A stretch of DNA of 64,000 bases from Halobacterium sp. DL1 (GTDB lineage Archaea > Halobacteriota > Halobacteria > Halobacteriales > Halobacteriaceae), in assembly GCA_000230955.3 (NCBI GenBank), contig CP007060.1, forward strand, positions 2,782,969 to 2,846,968, in the 5' to 3' direction. The notes under the pieces are model-generated. The model did no database searches and was not told the DNA's origin. It saw only the letters and a program-made list of their open reading frames with translations. Shown here piece by piece: positions 43,368-52,340 of this stretch. The stretch's first letter is position 1. Each line of letters starts with the position of its first letter. The position numbers and the translations under genes were made by a program.

Positions 43368-43544
43368 ATGAGCTACGACGACGGGCCCCGCAGGCGGCTC
43401 GGTGACCTGCGTCGAGTGATGTCCGGAGGGGCGTTGCAGCGCGTGCGGCGTCCGCTATCCGTCGTCGTCGACGCCGCCCGGAGACACGTCCGGGAGTGGC
43501 CGGGCCGCTACGTCGAACTGCGGGCCGAACGCTACGAACAGTAG
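43368..43544 (+). CDS. 58-residue basic haloarchaeal protein
   Basis: The arginine-rich protein starts MSYDDGPRRRLGDLRRVM and ends RAERYEQ. It is unlike the acidic proteome around it. TATTATT lies about 30 bp before the ATG, as expected for a leaderless gene. I recognise no family. Its stop abuts the 3' end of the convergent uspA gene. Confidence 0.55.
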   Translation: MSYDDGPRRRLGDLRRVMSGGALQRVRRPLSVVVDAARRHVREWPGRYVELRAERYEQ

Positions 43545-43979
43545 TCAGTCGTCCAGTCGGACCGTCATCACGGGGACCGGTGACGTGCGGACCACCTTCT
43601 CCGCGACGCTCCCTACCAGGTAGTGGTCCACACCGGTCCGGCCGTGCGTCCCCATCACGACGGCGTCGACGCAGTTCTCGGTGGCGTAGTCCACGATGGC
43701 CTCGTGGGGGATGCCCGCGACGACGGCGGACTCAGCGGCGACGGTTGCCGGGAGTGCCCCAACAGTCGTCTGGGCCGCCGCCTCCGCACGGGCGTGTTCG
43801 CTCTCCTCCCAGGCGTCCGCGGCGAGGCCCGCGCTAGGACTCTCGAAACGGTTGCGTTCGTCCGCGACCGAGAGGACGTGGACGGTTGCGTCGAAGGCGT
43901 CGGCGAGCGTGGCGGCGTGGTCGGCCGCCGCCGCGGTGCCCTCGCTGCCGTCCGTCGGGAGCAGAATGGCCTCGTACAC
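43545..43979 (-). CDS. Universal stress protein, UspA family
   Basis: The 144-residue protein opens MYEAILLPTDGSEGTAAA and ends with the ATP-binding loop GTHGRTGVDHYLVGSVAEKVVR (G-x2-G-x9-G-S). It sits 1 bp after the TauE/SafE-type permease on the same strand, so it may regulate that transporter, as other USP proteins do with their membrane neighbours. Confidence 0.92.
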   Translation of the reverse strand: MYEAILLPTDGSEGTAAAADHAATLADAFDATVHVLSVADERNRFESPSAGLAADAWEESEHARAEAAAQTTVGALPATVAAESAVVAGIPHEAIVDYATENCVDAVVMGTHGRTGVDHYLVGSVAEKVVRTSPVPVMTVRLDD

Positions 43980-43980
43980 G

Positions 43981-45081
43981 TCAGATACCCCCGGTCGCCA
44001 TCAGGAACAGTGCGACGGCGATGACGGCGAACAGGACGCCGACGCCGGCCTTGATCGTGTCCGTGTCGAGCGCCGCGGAGACGTAGGGAGCGATCTGGCC
44101 ACCGGTGACGGTGGCGGGGACCGTCCAGACGACCATGTTCCACGGCGTCGTCGACAGGTCCATCGAGTGACCGCCGACGATTCCGCCGCCGAAGACGTGG
44201 ACGAGCGACGCGATGATGGCCGTGGTCGCGACGACGATGTGGTTGGTGCCGATGGCGACCCGCACCGGGATCTTCGACGAGAGCAGCGAGATGATGCCGA
44301 GTTCGCCGATGCCGAAGCCGGCGAGCCCCTGGAACGTGCCTCCGACGCTGTAGTTGGCGGCCCGACGGAGGTAGCCAGAGCGGTCGTACTCGTAGGTGTT
44401 GCCCTCGCGGTCGACCCGCGTGACCGTGCCGTCGCTGCTCGTTGCGACGCCCGCCGGCCCGAGTTTGGACGCGTCGTTCGGGAGGTTCGTCCCGCCGTCG
44501 GCGGCCGCGGTCTTGCCGTCGTCCGCCGGTTCGTCGTGGCCGAGGTCCGCCTTGAACAGGAGGTAAGAGGCCGTCAGCAGTGCGGCCCCGAGCAGCGCGT
44601 GGAACACCGGTTCGGGGACGACGAACGACAGCAGCGCGCCGCCGACGACGAACGGCAGCCCGCCCAGTACGAGCGAGAGCGCGAGCCGGCGGTCGACGAG
44701 GCCGTACTGGACGAACGCGATGGAGGAGCTGGAGAGCCCGAACGACTCGCTGATGAGCCCGATCTTCACCAGCGTCTCCGCCTCCAGCGGGTGGGCGAAC
44801 AGCGGGAAGACGAAGATGAGAAACGGCACGAACAGCGCGCTGCCGCTGATGCCGACCGTGTTGACGATAGTCGCGCCGGTGAGGAAGAACGGGAACAGCC
44901 ACCAGTATTCGAACCAGTAGGCGGAGTCCGCGCCAGCGGGCGCGAGCGGCCCGAGGTAGACGAACGAGACGAATAGGAGCGGCGCCAGGAACACGAGGAG
45001 GTGCTGGTGTTTCAGGAAGGTCTTGGTGACGCGCGCGGCGGGCGTCGTCGGTTCGGTGGGGTCCGACACGTCAGTGTACAC
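43981..45081 (-). CDS. Sulfite exporter TauE/SafE family permease with extra soluble insertion
   Basis: The 366-residue protein has the eight-helix plan of the TauE/SafE family in two halves (about residues 20-180 and 240-366), with GISGSALFVPFLIF in the first and the GFGIGELGIISLL and GGHSMDLS-type loops in the second. The linker between halves is about 65 residues and contains GTVTRVDREGNTYEYDRSGYLRR, longer than usual. It would move sulfite, sulfonates or another small anion. It is transcribed with uspA. Confidence 0.85.
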   Translation of the reverse strand: MYTDVSDPTEPTTPAARVTKTFLKHQHLLVFLAPLLFVSFVYLGPLAPAGADSAYWFEYWWLFPFFLTGATIVNTVGISGSALFVPFLIFVFPLFAHPLEAETLVKIGLISESFGLSSSSIAFVQYGLVDRRLALSLVLGGLPFVVGGALLSFVVPEPVFHALLGAALLTASYLLFKADLGHDEPADDGKTAAADGGTNLPNDASKLGPAGVATSSDGTVTRVDREGNTYEYDRSGYLRRAANYSVGGTFQGLAGFGIGELGIISLLSSKIPVRVAIGTNHIVVATTAIIASLVHVFGGGIVGGHSMDLSTTPWNMVVWTVPATVTGGQIAPYVSAALDTDTIKAGVGVLFAVIAVALFLMATGGI

Positions 45082-45256
45082 CTCGTGTCGGCGGTTGAAT
45101 CGGGTGTCCGGGGTGAGTGCGTCCGCTGGCGACGTGTGGTGTCATGATGGCGCGGTCTAACCAGCCTTTCACTGAAAAAGGTTCGCGATTCCGAGAAATA
45201 GTCCGGGGCGTACAGGCGTCAGACACCCTCTTGTGACTGTTTCACAGGTAGCGCCG

Positions 45257-46108
45257 TCAGCCGAGTTCCGACCGGCGGAAGGAGAGGTAGCCGACGAGCA
45301 TCGAGCCGGCGCCCCAGGCGAACATCACGAGCGCGTTGAACCAGGCCTTCGCGTAGATTTTGTCCGGCGCGTTGCCGATCTGGGCGTTGAGCGACTCGTA
45401 CGGCGTCGGGAACAGCCCCTGGTAGACGATCTGGGTGCTGAACAGGTACGACGTCGCCGGCGAGAGCGCGCGGATGAACTGCTGGGTGTCGTTGGCGATG
45501 CTCGTCCCGAGGAGGTCGGCGACGGTGTCGAGGAGGTCGGGCAGGCCGATGACGGGGAGGAAGCCGAACCAGAACGGGACGAGCAGGAAGTAGGCGCCGA
45601 AGACGCCGAGCATCGCCCGGGAGCGGCTGGCCGTGACCGCGGAGATGCCGATGTAGATGCCGACGAACGCGAACGCCGCGAGCAGGGAGACGCCGAGGAA
45701 CGCCGCGAATCGCGCGACGCCCGGGGCGTTCGTGAACGCGGCGAACGCGATGACGAGACCGACGGCCACGGCGAGTGTGACCGCGGCGGCGGCGACGCCC
45801 ATCCGCGAGACGAACTTCCCGAAGACGTACTGGGCCCGGGAGTTCGGCAGGCCCATCGCGTACTTGATGGCGCCGCTGTCGCGGTCCCCCGCGATGGCGA
45901 GGTAGGTGAGCGGCGCGAGCACGATCGGGAACACGAGGAACATGAAGAAGGAGACGTCGAACAGCGTCCGGTAGGGGTGGTCGTAGACGTTGATCTCGGA
46001 GACGAAGATGAGCGCGACGAGCGCGGTGAGCACGCCGACGACGCCGAGCACGACGTACGACCGGCGGGCGTTCTTGAAGTCGTCGCGGGCGACAGTGAAG
46101 AGGCTCAC
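45257..46108 (-). CDS. ABC-2 type transporter permease
   Basis: The 283-residue protein begins MSLFTVARDDFKNARRSYVV and has six hydrophobic segments with AGDRDSGAIKYAMGLPNSRAQY as the coupling helix, the same plan as the permease at 37683-38534. Its ATG overlaps the stop of the ATPase gene. It pairs with that ATPase as an exporter of unknown substrate. Confidence 0.88.
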   Translation of the reverse strand: MSLFTVARDDFKNARRSYVVLGVVGVLTALVALIFVSEINVYDHPYRTLFDVSFFMFLVFPIVLAPLTYLAIAGDRDSGAIKYAMGLPNSRAQYVFGKFVSRMGVAAAAVTLAVAVGLVIAFAAFTNAPGVARFAAFLGVSLLAAFAFVGIYIGISAVTASRSRAMLGVFGAYFLLVPFWFGFLPVIGLPDLLDTVADLLGTSIANDTQQFIRALSPATSYLFSTQIVYQGLFPTPYESLNAQIGNAPDKIYAKAWFNALVMFAWGAGSMLVGYLSFRRSELG

Positions 46109-47073
46109 GCCGCGTCACCTCCGGACGCCGCGGCAGTCTGTGGTGTGGCGCCGTTCGCGTCGCTCGCCCCGCTGTCGGTCCCGGTGTACTGCTCGAACAG
46201 CGCCTCCAGGGACGCGTCCGTGACGGTGATGTCGGTGACGGTGGCGACGTCGTCGAGCGCGCGGAGCGCGGGCATCTTCGCGGCAGGCCGCGAGCAGACG
46301 ATCTCGAGCGTCCGGCCGGCGACCGTGACCTCGCGCACGCCGTCGACGGCCGCGACCGGGTCGGTGTCGGGGACCTCGGTGACGTCCGCCTCGATGACGG
46401 CCTCGGCGTCGATGCGCTCGCGGAGGTTGTCGATGGTGTCGACGGCCGTCATGGTCCCCTGGTTCATGATGCCGACGCGGTCGCAAACCTGCTCGACCTG
46501 CCCGAGGACGTGGCTGGAGAAGAACACCGTCGCGCCACGGGCGGCCTCCTCGCGGACGATGTCCCGGAGGAGCTTCGCGCCCTTCGGGTCGAGCCCCGAG
46601 GACGGTTCGTCGAGGATGAGGAGGTCGGGGTCGCCGACGAGCGCGATGCCGAGCGCAAGGCGTTGCTGCATCCCCTTCGAGTAGCCGCCGGCGGCGCGGC
46701 GCGTGGCCGCCGGTTCGAGGCCGACGCGGTCCAGAATCTCGTCGGGGTCGTCGTCCGCGCCCTTCGTCTGGATGGCGGAGACGACGTGCTCGCGGCCGGT
46801 GAGGTTCTCGTAAACGGAGAACCCCTCGGGGAGGAGGCCGGTGTGCTGGCGGACGGCGCGGGACTTGCGCTGTGCGTCGTGGCCGAGCACCGTCGCGGTG
46901 CCGTCGCTCGATTTCAGGAAGCCGAGCAGCATGTTGATGGTCGTCGACTTCCCCGCGCCGTTGGGTCCGAGGAAGCCGAACACCTCGCCCTCCTCGACTG
47001 TCAGATTCAGGGCGTCGACGGCGACGAGGTCGCCGAAGCGTCTCGTCAGGCCGTCGGTTTCGATGGCGGGCAT
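46105..47073 (-). CDS. ABC-2 transporter ATP-binding protein
   Basis: From MPAIETDGLTRRFG the protein has 322 residues, with Walker A GPNGAGKSTTIN, signature GGYSKGMQQRLALG, Walker B LLILDEPSSGLDPKG and SSHVLGQVEQ. It is a paralogue of the ATPase at 38531-39448. An upstream ATG 48 nt earlier lies within the promoter inverted repeat region and is not used here. It heads an operon with the permease. Confidence 0.9.
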   Translation of the reverse strand: MPAIETDGLTRRFGDLVAVDALNLTVEEGEVFGFLGPNGAGKSTTINMLLGFLKSSDGTATVLGHDAQRKSRAVRQHTGLLPEGFSVYENLTGREHVVSAIQTKGADDDPDEILDRVGLEPAATRRAAGGYSKGMQQRLALGIALVGDPDLLILDEPSSGLDPKGAKLLRDIVREEAARGATVFFSSHVLGQVEQVCDRVGIMNQGTMTAVDTIDNLRERIDAEAVIEADVTEVPDTDPVAAVDGVREVTVAGRTLEIVCSRPAAKMPALRALDDVATVTDITVTDASLEALFEQYTGTDSGASDANGATPQTAAASGGDAA

Positions 47074-47090
47074 GCCAGGAATTCGTTCAC

Positions 47091-47114
47091 CGTTCGTTAT
47101 GAAAGCAACGAACG
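47091..47114 (-). promoter_or_regulatory. Inverted repeat around the TATA region of the ABC exporter
   Basis: CGTTCGTT (47091-47098) and AACGAACG (47107-47114) form a perfect 8-bp inverted repeat with an 8-nt spacer that contains the TATA-like TTTCAT, about 28 bp before the ATG at 47073. This is where a repressor dimer would block TBP, so the exporter may be inducible. The regulator is not in the window. Confidence 0.5.
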
Positions 47115-47194
47115 TTCTCACTGGCGTTTTAGCACGGTAGAGACACTCATGGGCGAGTTCTCTGTCCGCTCGATCGCGAGAGCTGGCAGCGTGG

Positions 47195-49255
47195 TTACCA
47201 CTCCTCGGCTTCGGGGGCGACCCCCTCGTCTGCGTCGGGGCCGCCGATGTCGAACTCCTGGCGTAGTTCCCGCATCCGGTCGCGGATGTCCGCCGCGAGT
47301 TCGAACTCGAGGTTGTTCGCCGCGGCCTCCATGCGCTCCTCGAGTTCCTCGACGAGCACCGCGGCCTCCTGTTCGTCCGCCGGCCCCTCGCCGGCGACCG
47401 AGGAGGTGTCCGTCTCCGCGCCGGGGAGGTTCATCTCGCTGACGTCCTTCTCGATGGTCGTCGGCGTGGTGCCGTGCTCCTCGTTGAATTTCTGCTGGAT
47501 GTGGCGGCGGCGCTGGGTCTCCTGGATGGCGTCGGCCATCGCGTCGGTGGTCGTGTCGGCGTAGAGGATTACCTCGCCCTCGACGTTCCGGGCGGCCCGC
47601 CCCATCGTCTGGACGAGGGAGGTCTCCGAGCGGAGGAACCCCTGCTGGTCGGCGTCGAGGATGGCGACGAGGGAGACCTCGGGGATGTCCAGGCCCTCCC
47701 GGAGCAGGTTGATGCCGACGAGCACGTCGAACTCGCCGAGGCGGAGTCCGCGGACGAGTTCGTGGCGTTCGAGCGTGTCCGTCTCGTCGTGCATGTACTC
47801 GACGGCGACGCCGGCCTCCTCGAGGTACTCGGTGAGGTCCTCGGCCATGCGCTTCGTGAGCGTGGTGACGAGCACGCGCTCCTCGCGTTCGACGCGCTGG
47901 TCGATGCGCTCCATCAGGTCCTCGACCTGGCCGGTCGCCTCGGCGATGTTCACCTCGGGGTCGACGAGGTGGGTCGGGCGGACGATCTGCTCGACGACGT
48001 TCGCGGAGTGCTCGCGCTCGTAGTCGCTGGGCGTCGCCGAGACGTACAGCGTCTGGTCGGTCTTCTCCTCGAACTCCTCGAACGTGAGCGGGCGGTTGTC
48101 GTACGCCGTGGGGAGGCGGAATCCGTTCTCTACCAGACTGTCTTTCCGAGACTTGTCGCCCGCGTACTGGCCCTTTATTTGGGGGACAGTGCGGTGGGAT
48201 TCGTCGATGACCGTGAGGAAGTCCTCGGGGAAGTAGTCCAGCAGGGTGTACGGCGCGTCCCCGGGTTCGCGGTCCGAGAGGTAGACCGAGTAGTTCTCGA
48301 TGCCCGAACAGTAGCCCGCCTCGGCCATCATCTCCAGGTCGAATGTGGTGCGCTCCTCGATGCGCTGGGCGGCGATCATGTTGCCGTCGCGCTCGAAGTG
48401 GCGGACCCGGGCCTCCATGTCCTCCCGTATCTCCTCGATGGCGGCCGCCATCTCGTCCTCGGGGACGGAGTAGTGCTCCGCCGGGTGGAAGAGGACGGCG
48501 GGTTCCTCGCTCTCGACGGTTCCCTCGAGGGGGTCGAGTTTCGCCATGCGCTCGACCTCGTCGCCCCAGAACTCCACGCGGACGGGGTAGCGGCCGTACA
48601 TCGGGAATACCTCTACGGTGTCGCCCCGGACGCGGAACGTCCCCTGCGTGAAGTCGACGTCGTTGCGCTCGTAGTTCAGGTCGACGAGTTTCGACAGCAG
48701 TTCCTCGCGCTCGATGGTCTGGCCGCGTTCGAGGCGGAGGCTCATCCCCTCGTAGTTGCGCGGGTCACCGAGGCCGTAGATGGCCGACACCGACGCGACC
48801 ACGATGACGTCGTCGCGGGTCAGCAGCGAGCGCGTCGCGGAGTGGCGCAGTCGGTCGATTTCGTCGTTGATGGAGGCGTCCTTCTCGATGTACTTGTCCG
48901 TCTGCTCGACGTACGCCTCGGGCTGGTAGTAGTCGTAGTAGGAGACGAAGTACTCGACGGCGTTGTCCGGGAAGAGGTTCCGGAACTCCTCGTACAGCTG
49001 GGCCGCCAGCGTCTTGTTGTGGGCGATGACGAGCGTCGGCTTCTGTATCTCCTCGACGACCCACGAGACGGTGTTGGTCTTCCCGGAACCCGTGACGCCG
49101 AGCAGCGTCTGCTTGTCGGCGCCCGACTCGAAGCCCGCGGCGAGTTCTTCGATGGCCTGGGGCTGGTCGCCCGCGGGGTCGAAGGGTGCCTCAACGCGGA
49201 ACGGAACCTCCGCTCCCGGGTCGTCTGGCTGGAGGGGACCGCTGGCGTCGCTCAT
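47195..49255 (-). CDS. uvrB: Excinuclease ABC subunit B
   Basis: The 686-residue damage-verifying helicase has Walker [12 protein letters not shown], the beta-hairpin region after [15 protein letters not shown] in [12 protein letters not shown], and motifs [21 protein letters not shown] and [11 protein letters not shown]-terminal UVR domain (about residues 630-670) binds UvrC. Its usual length and intact motifs suggest a working enzyme. The gene stands alone. Confidence 0.97.
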   Translation of the reverse strand: MSDASGPLQPDDPGAEVPFRVEAPFDPAGDQPQAIEELAAGFESGADKQTLLGVTGSGKTNTVSWVVEEIQKPTLVIAHNKTLAAQLYEEFRNLFPDNAVEYFVSYYDYYQPEAYVEQTDKYIEKDASINDEIDRLRHSATRSLLTRDDVIVVASVSAIYGLGDPRNYEGMSLRLERGQTIEREELLSKLVDLNYERNDVDFTQGTFRVRGDTVEVFPMYGRYPVRVEFWGDEVERMAKLDPLEGTVESEEPAVLFHPAEHYSVPEDEMAAAIEEIREDMEARVRHFERDGNMIAAQRIEERTTFDLEMMAEAGYCSGIENYSVYLSDREPGDAPYTLLDYFPEDFLTVIDESHRTVPQIKGQYAGDKSRKDSLVENGFRLPTAYDNRPLTFEEFEEKTDQTLYVSATPSDYEREHSANVVEQIVRPTHLVDPEVNIAEATGQVEDLMERIDQRVEREERVLVTTLTKRMAEDLTEYLEEAGVAVEYMHDETDTLERHELVRGLRLGEFDVLVGINLLREGLDIPEVSLVAILDADQQGFLRSETSLVQTMGRAARNVEGEVILYADTTTDAMADAIQETQRRRHIQQKFNEEHGTTPTTIEKDVSEMNLPGAETDTSSVAGEGPADEQEAAVLVEELEERMEAAANNLEFELAADIRDRMRELRQEFDIGGPDADEGVAPEAEEW

Positions 49256-49341
49256 TGGTTCCTCCTAGTCGCGCGGCCACTTCAGGAGCGCGCTTGCAAC
49301 TGGACCGCAGTTATTTCTCTCTGGGGGTCCGATACTGAGAC

Positions 49342-49614
49342 ATGGCTCGAGAGAACCTGAGCGCGGCGAGCGACCACCTGCGCGAGGCGGCGATAGCCAC
49401 GACCGACGAGGAGAGCGAGCAGCGACTCTACGACCAGTCCGACCAGTTAGCGCGACTGGCGACGGCGGACTCCGGCCCGGACCACGGGCGACTCGACCGC
49501 ATCACGAACGCGCTGAACGAACTCGCCGCGGAACTCGACGCCGACGCGAAGGAGAACGTCGAGGCGGCGAGGGAGCGCGTGGTGGCCTACCGGGAGACCG
49601 TCGAGGGCGTCTAG
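49342..49614 (+). CDS. Small helical haloarchaeal protein (90 residues)
   Basis: The protein MARENLSAASDHLREAAIAT is almost wholly helical and charged, as in a small haloarchaeal family of unknown function (I believe DUF7553, not certain). It starts 86 bp from the divergent uvrB and ends in a strong shared hairpin. Confidence 0.65.
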   Translation: MARENLSAASDHLREAAIATTDEESEQRLYDQSDQLARLATADSGPDHGRLDRITNALNELAAELDADAKENVEAARERVVAYRETVEGV

Positions 49615-49635
49615 AAGGCACTTCTTTCGTCATCT

Positions 49636-49660
49636 CGAAAGAGCGCGCAGCGCTCTTTCG
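49636..49660. terminator. Strong bidirectional hairpin
   Basis: CGAAAGAGCGC, loop GCA, GCGCTCTTTCG form an 11-bp perfect stem between the converging 90-residue and rubrerythrin-like genes. There is no long T-run, so it may act as a bidirectional block or mRNA-end stabiliser. Confidence 0.6.
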
Positions 49661-49681
49661 GCGACAGCGCAAAAGGTGCGA

Positions 49682-50311
49682 CTAGCAGACCGGCTTCGGA
49701 TTGACGCCCATCGATTCGAGCTGGTCGACGTACTCGTCGTAAGCGGCCTGTATGGCGCCGTCCGCGGCGTCCTTCGCGGCGTCCCAGTCGGCGTCGTCCT
49801 CGCAGATGGCCTCGAGAAGGTCGAGTGCGCGCTCGCGCTGGTCCTCGAGGTCAGCCTTCAGTTCGCGGAACAGGCTCGCAGTCTGGGGGTCTGCCTGCCC
49901 GACGAAGAAGCCCGTGAGCTGTTCCTTGGACTTCCCGGTGGCGAGAACTCGCCCGAGGAGGCCGCCGGCGCGCTCGACCGTCGAGTCGAGGCCGCGGAGG
50001 TGGGCCTGCATCGCCGATGGCTCGCCGTCGGGGTCGTAGTCGCCGAGTTCGGCGAGCACGGACTCGTAGTGGTCGTCCTCCTCGTCAGCGGTGGTCTCGA
50101 AGGCGTCGCGGGCGTCGGCGGCGTCCTCCGACTCGGCCCACGACTCGAACGTGCGCGCGGCGGCGTATTCGGCGTCGGCGGCGGCGCGCAACACGTGGTC
50201 GGCATCCATCTCGCCGCCCGTCGCGGCGTACAGCGACTTCGAGGAGCCGAGCCGGGAGAGCGCGGTTTCGTTGTCGTCGCGGACCGCGTCGAGGAACTCG
50301 TCTGGGTTCAT
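49682..50311 (-). CDS. Rubrerythrin/ferritin-like haloarchaeal protein
   Basis: The 209-residue helical protein has paired acidic/His residues (DAEYAAARTFESW, then TADEEDDHYESVL) spaced as in ferritin-like four-helix bundles. It lacks the C-terminal rubredoxin domain of true rubrerythrin. A di-iron, oxidative-stress role is inferred from fold; the full set of iron ligands is not certain. Confidence 0.55.
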   Translation of the reverse strand: MNPDEFLDAVRDDNETALSRLGSSKSLYAATGGEMDADHVLRAAADAEYAAARTFESWAESEDAADARDAFETTADEEDDHYESVLAELGDYDPDGEPSAMQAHLRGLDSTVERAGGLLGRVLATGKSKEQLTGFFVGQADPQTASLFRELKADLEDQRERALDLLEAICEDDADWDAAKDAADGAIQAAYDEYVDQLESMGVNPKPVC

Positions 50312-50461
50312 GCGAGTGGGTAGGCGGGCCTGCGGCTTGTATGCTGGCGTCGCGGCGAAGAAACTGTGGTCGGTCTGGCGGGTCCGGCGTTAGCTGCCGT
50401 CGCCTGCTCCACGGGTCGCTACGCTCCCCGTTCCGCTACGCGGGCGACTCCCGCGCTACGC

Positions 50462-51325
50462 TCAGTCGTCGCCCGCGCCGGTCTCGATGGGCGCGTCCAC
50501 GAGGTTCCCCCACTCGGTCCACGAGCCGTCGTAGTTCGTGACGTCGTCGTAGCCGAGCAGTTCCGAGAGCGCGAACCACGCGATGGAGGAGCGCTCGCCG
50601 ATGCGGCAGTAGGCGACGACCTCCTGGTCGTTCGTGATGCCGCCGTCCTCGTAGAGGTCCTGGAGTTCGTCGTGGCTCTTGAACGTGCCGTCGTCGTTGA
50701 CCGTCGCGGCCCACGAGATGTTCGACGCGCCGGGGATGTGGCCGCCGCGCTGGGCCGTCTCCTGGAGGCCCGGCGGGGCGAGAATCTCGCCGCTGAACTC
50801 CTCGGGCGAGCGCACGTCGACGAGCGGGATGCCGCGGTCGATGGCGTTCTCGACGTCGTCGCGGTAGGCGCGGATGCCGTCGAAGGGGCCACGGGCGTTG
50901 TACTCCTGCTCGCTGAACGACGGGGCCTCGTCGGTGGTCGGGTAGTCGTTCTCGACCCAGTAGTCGCGGCCGCCGTCGAGGAGCTTCACGTCCTCGTGGC
51001 CGTAGTACTTGAACTGCCAGTAGGTGTAGGCGGCGAACCAGTTGGAGTTGTCGCCGTACAGCACGACCGTGGAGTCCTCGGTGATGCCGTGGCTGCCCAG
51101 CAGGTCCGCGAAGTCCTGCTTCTCGAGGATGTCGCGCTGGGTCTGGTCCTGGAGCTGGGTCTCCCAGTTGAAGCCGATGGCGCCCGGCGCGTGGGCGTCG
51201 TCGTAGGCCTCCGTGTCCACGTCCACTTCCACGAGTCGGTAGTCGGGGTCGTCGCTCTCGAACTGGTCGAGGTTCTCTTCGACCCAGTCCGCCGTGACGA
51301 GTACGTCGTTAGCGTATTCTGCCAT
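50462..51325 (-). CDS. tssA: Thiosulfate sulfurtransferase, two rhodanese domains
   Basis: The 287-residue enzyme moves a sulfane sulfur from thiosulfate to an acceptor. An inactive N-terminal rhodanese domain (YDDAHAPGAIGFNWE) is followed by an active one with LVDVRSPEEFSGE and the catalytic cysteine loop VAYCRIGERSSIAWF. MAEYANDVLVT was chosen as start. It is divergent from a second sulfurtransferase gene; in Halobacterium the pair is called tssA/tssB, and which name belongs to which copy is my inference. Confidence 0.85.
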   Translation of the reverse strand: MAEYANDVLVTADWVEENLDQFESDDPDYRLVEVDVDTEAYDDAHAPGAIGFNWETQLQDQTQRDILEKQDFADLLGSHGITEDSTVVLYGDNSNWFAAYTYWQFKYYGHEDVKLLDGGRDYWVENDYPTTDEAPSFSEQEYNARGPFDGIRAYRDDVENAIDRGIPLVDVRSPEEFSGEILAPPGLQETAQRGGHIPGASNISWAATVNDDGTFKSHDELQDLYEDGGITNDQEVVAYCRIGERSSIAWFALSELLGYDDVTNYDGSWTEWGNLVDAPIETGAGDD

Positions 51326-51534
51326 ACCTGTTCTAGGAGCCCCGCCCTCATAACTGTCAGACACCCCGGCAGGTTCCCCCGGCCGTCGAGTGTAGCGGCG
51401 ACGTTCGCCGGAACTCGGCCCCGGAACTGACCGTCGCGGCGACTGCAGAGACAGGTAGCGGCAGCGTCTGTCGCTACCCCGGAGTCACGGCGACGACCCG
51501 GACGCTAAGAGGGCGGCGCGCGTACCGCCACGCG

Positions 51535-52338
51535 ATGAACGACTGGGTCGTGACGACGGCGTGGCTCGCGGACCACCTGGCGGGCGAGGGGAGCGACACC
51601 GCGGAGCGAGTCCGCGTCGTGGACGTCCGGGACGCCTGGGAGTACGACGGCATCGGCCACGTTCCCAGCGCGGTGAACGTCCCGTTCGACGAGTTCCGGT
51701 CGACCGAGGGGGAGGCCGGGATGATGCCCGACCGCGAGGACTGGGAGGCGCTGCTGTCGGCGGCGGGCGTCGCACCAGAGGACACGCTCGTGGCGTACGA
51801 CGACACCCACGGCGTGTTCGCGGCGCGTTTCCTCCTCACCGCGCTCTACTTCGGCCACGAGGACCTGCGTCTGCTGAACGGCGACTACAGCGCCTGGGTC
51901 CGGGACCACGAGGCGACCACGGCGGCGCCCGACGTGACCCCGACGGAGTACCGGGCCGGGGAGACGGCGGCCGGCGTGTTCGTGGACGACGAGACGGTGC
52001 TGGCCGCAATCGACGACCCCAACACCGTCCTCGTGGACACGCGTGAACCGCAGGAGTACGACGAGGGGCACCTCCCCGACGCAGTGAACCTGGACTGGAA
52101 GGAGGTCGTAGACGCGGAGACGCGGGGGCTGAAACCGCGCGAGGAGGTCGCGGACCTGCTCGAGTCCCGCGGCGTCACCCCGGAGAAGCAGGTGGTACTC
52201 TACTGCAACACCGCGCGCCGCATCAGCCACACGTTCGTCGTGTTACGGTGGCTGGGCTACCCGAACGTGGCGTTCTACGAGGGGAGTCTCACGGAGTGGA
52301 CCGAGCGCGGCCACCCGATGGAACGCGCTGGCGAGTAG
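51535..52338 (+). CDS. tssB: Thiosulfate sulfurtransferase, second copy
   Basis: The 267-residue protein has two rhodanese domains; the C-terminal one carries LVDTREPQEYDEGHLP and the active loop VLYCNTARRISHTF. The loop CNTARR differs from CRIGER in the divergent copy, so the two probably prefer different donors or acceptors. The stop is 2 bp from the end of the convergent AI-2E-family gene. Confidence 0.85.
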   Translation: MNDWVVTTAWLADHLAGEGSDTAERVRVVDVRDAWEYDGIGHVPSAVNVPFDEFRSTEGEAGMMPDREDWEALLSAAGVAPEDTLVAYDDTHGVFAARFLLTALYFGHEDLRLLNGDYSAWVRDHEATTAAPDVTPTEYRAGETAAGVFVDDETVLAAIDDPNTVLVDTREPQEYDEGHLPDAVNLDWKEVVDAETRGLKPREEVADLLESRGVTPEKQVVLYCNTARRISHTFVVLRWLGYPNVAFYEGSLTEWTERGHPMERAGE

Positions 52339-52340
52339 CC

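Noticed and set aside
37683..47073. Two ABC-2 exporter loci flanking uvrC as sign of a large duplication
   Set aside because: Only the ATPases and permeases are similar; the genes between and around are unrelated, and such exporters are common in haloarchaea.
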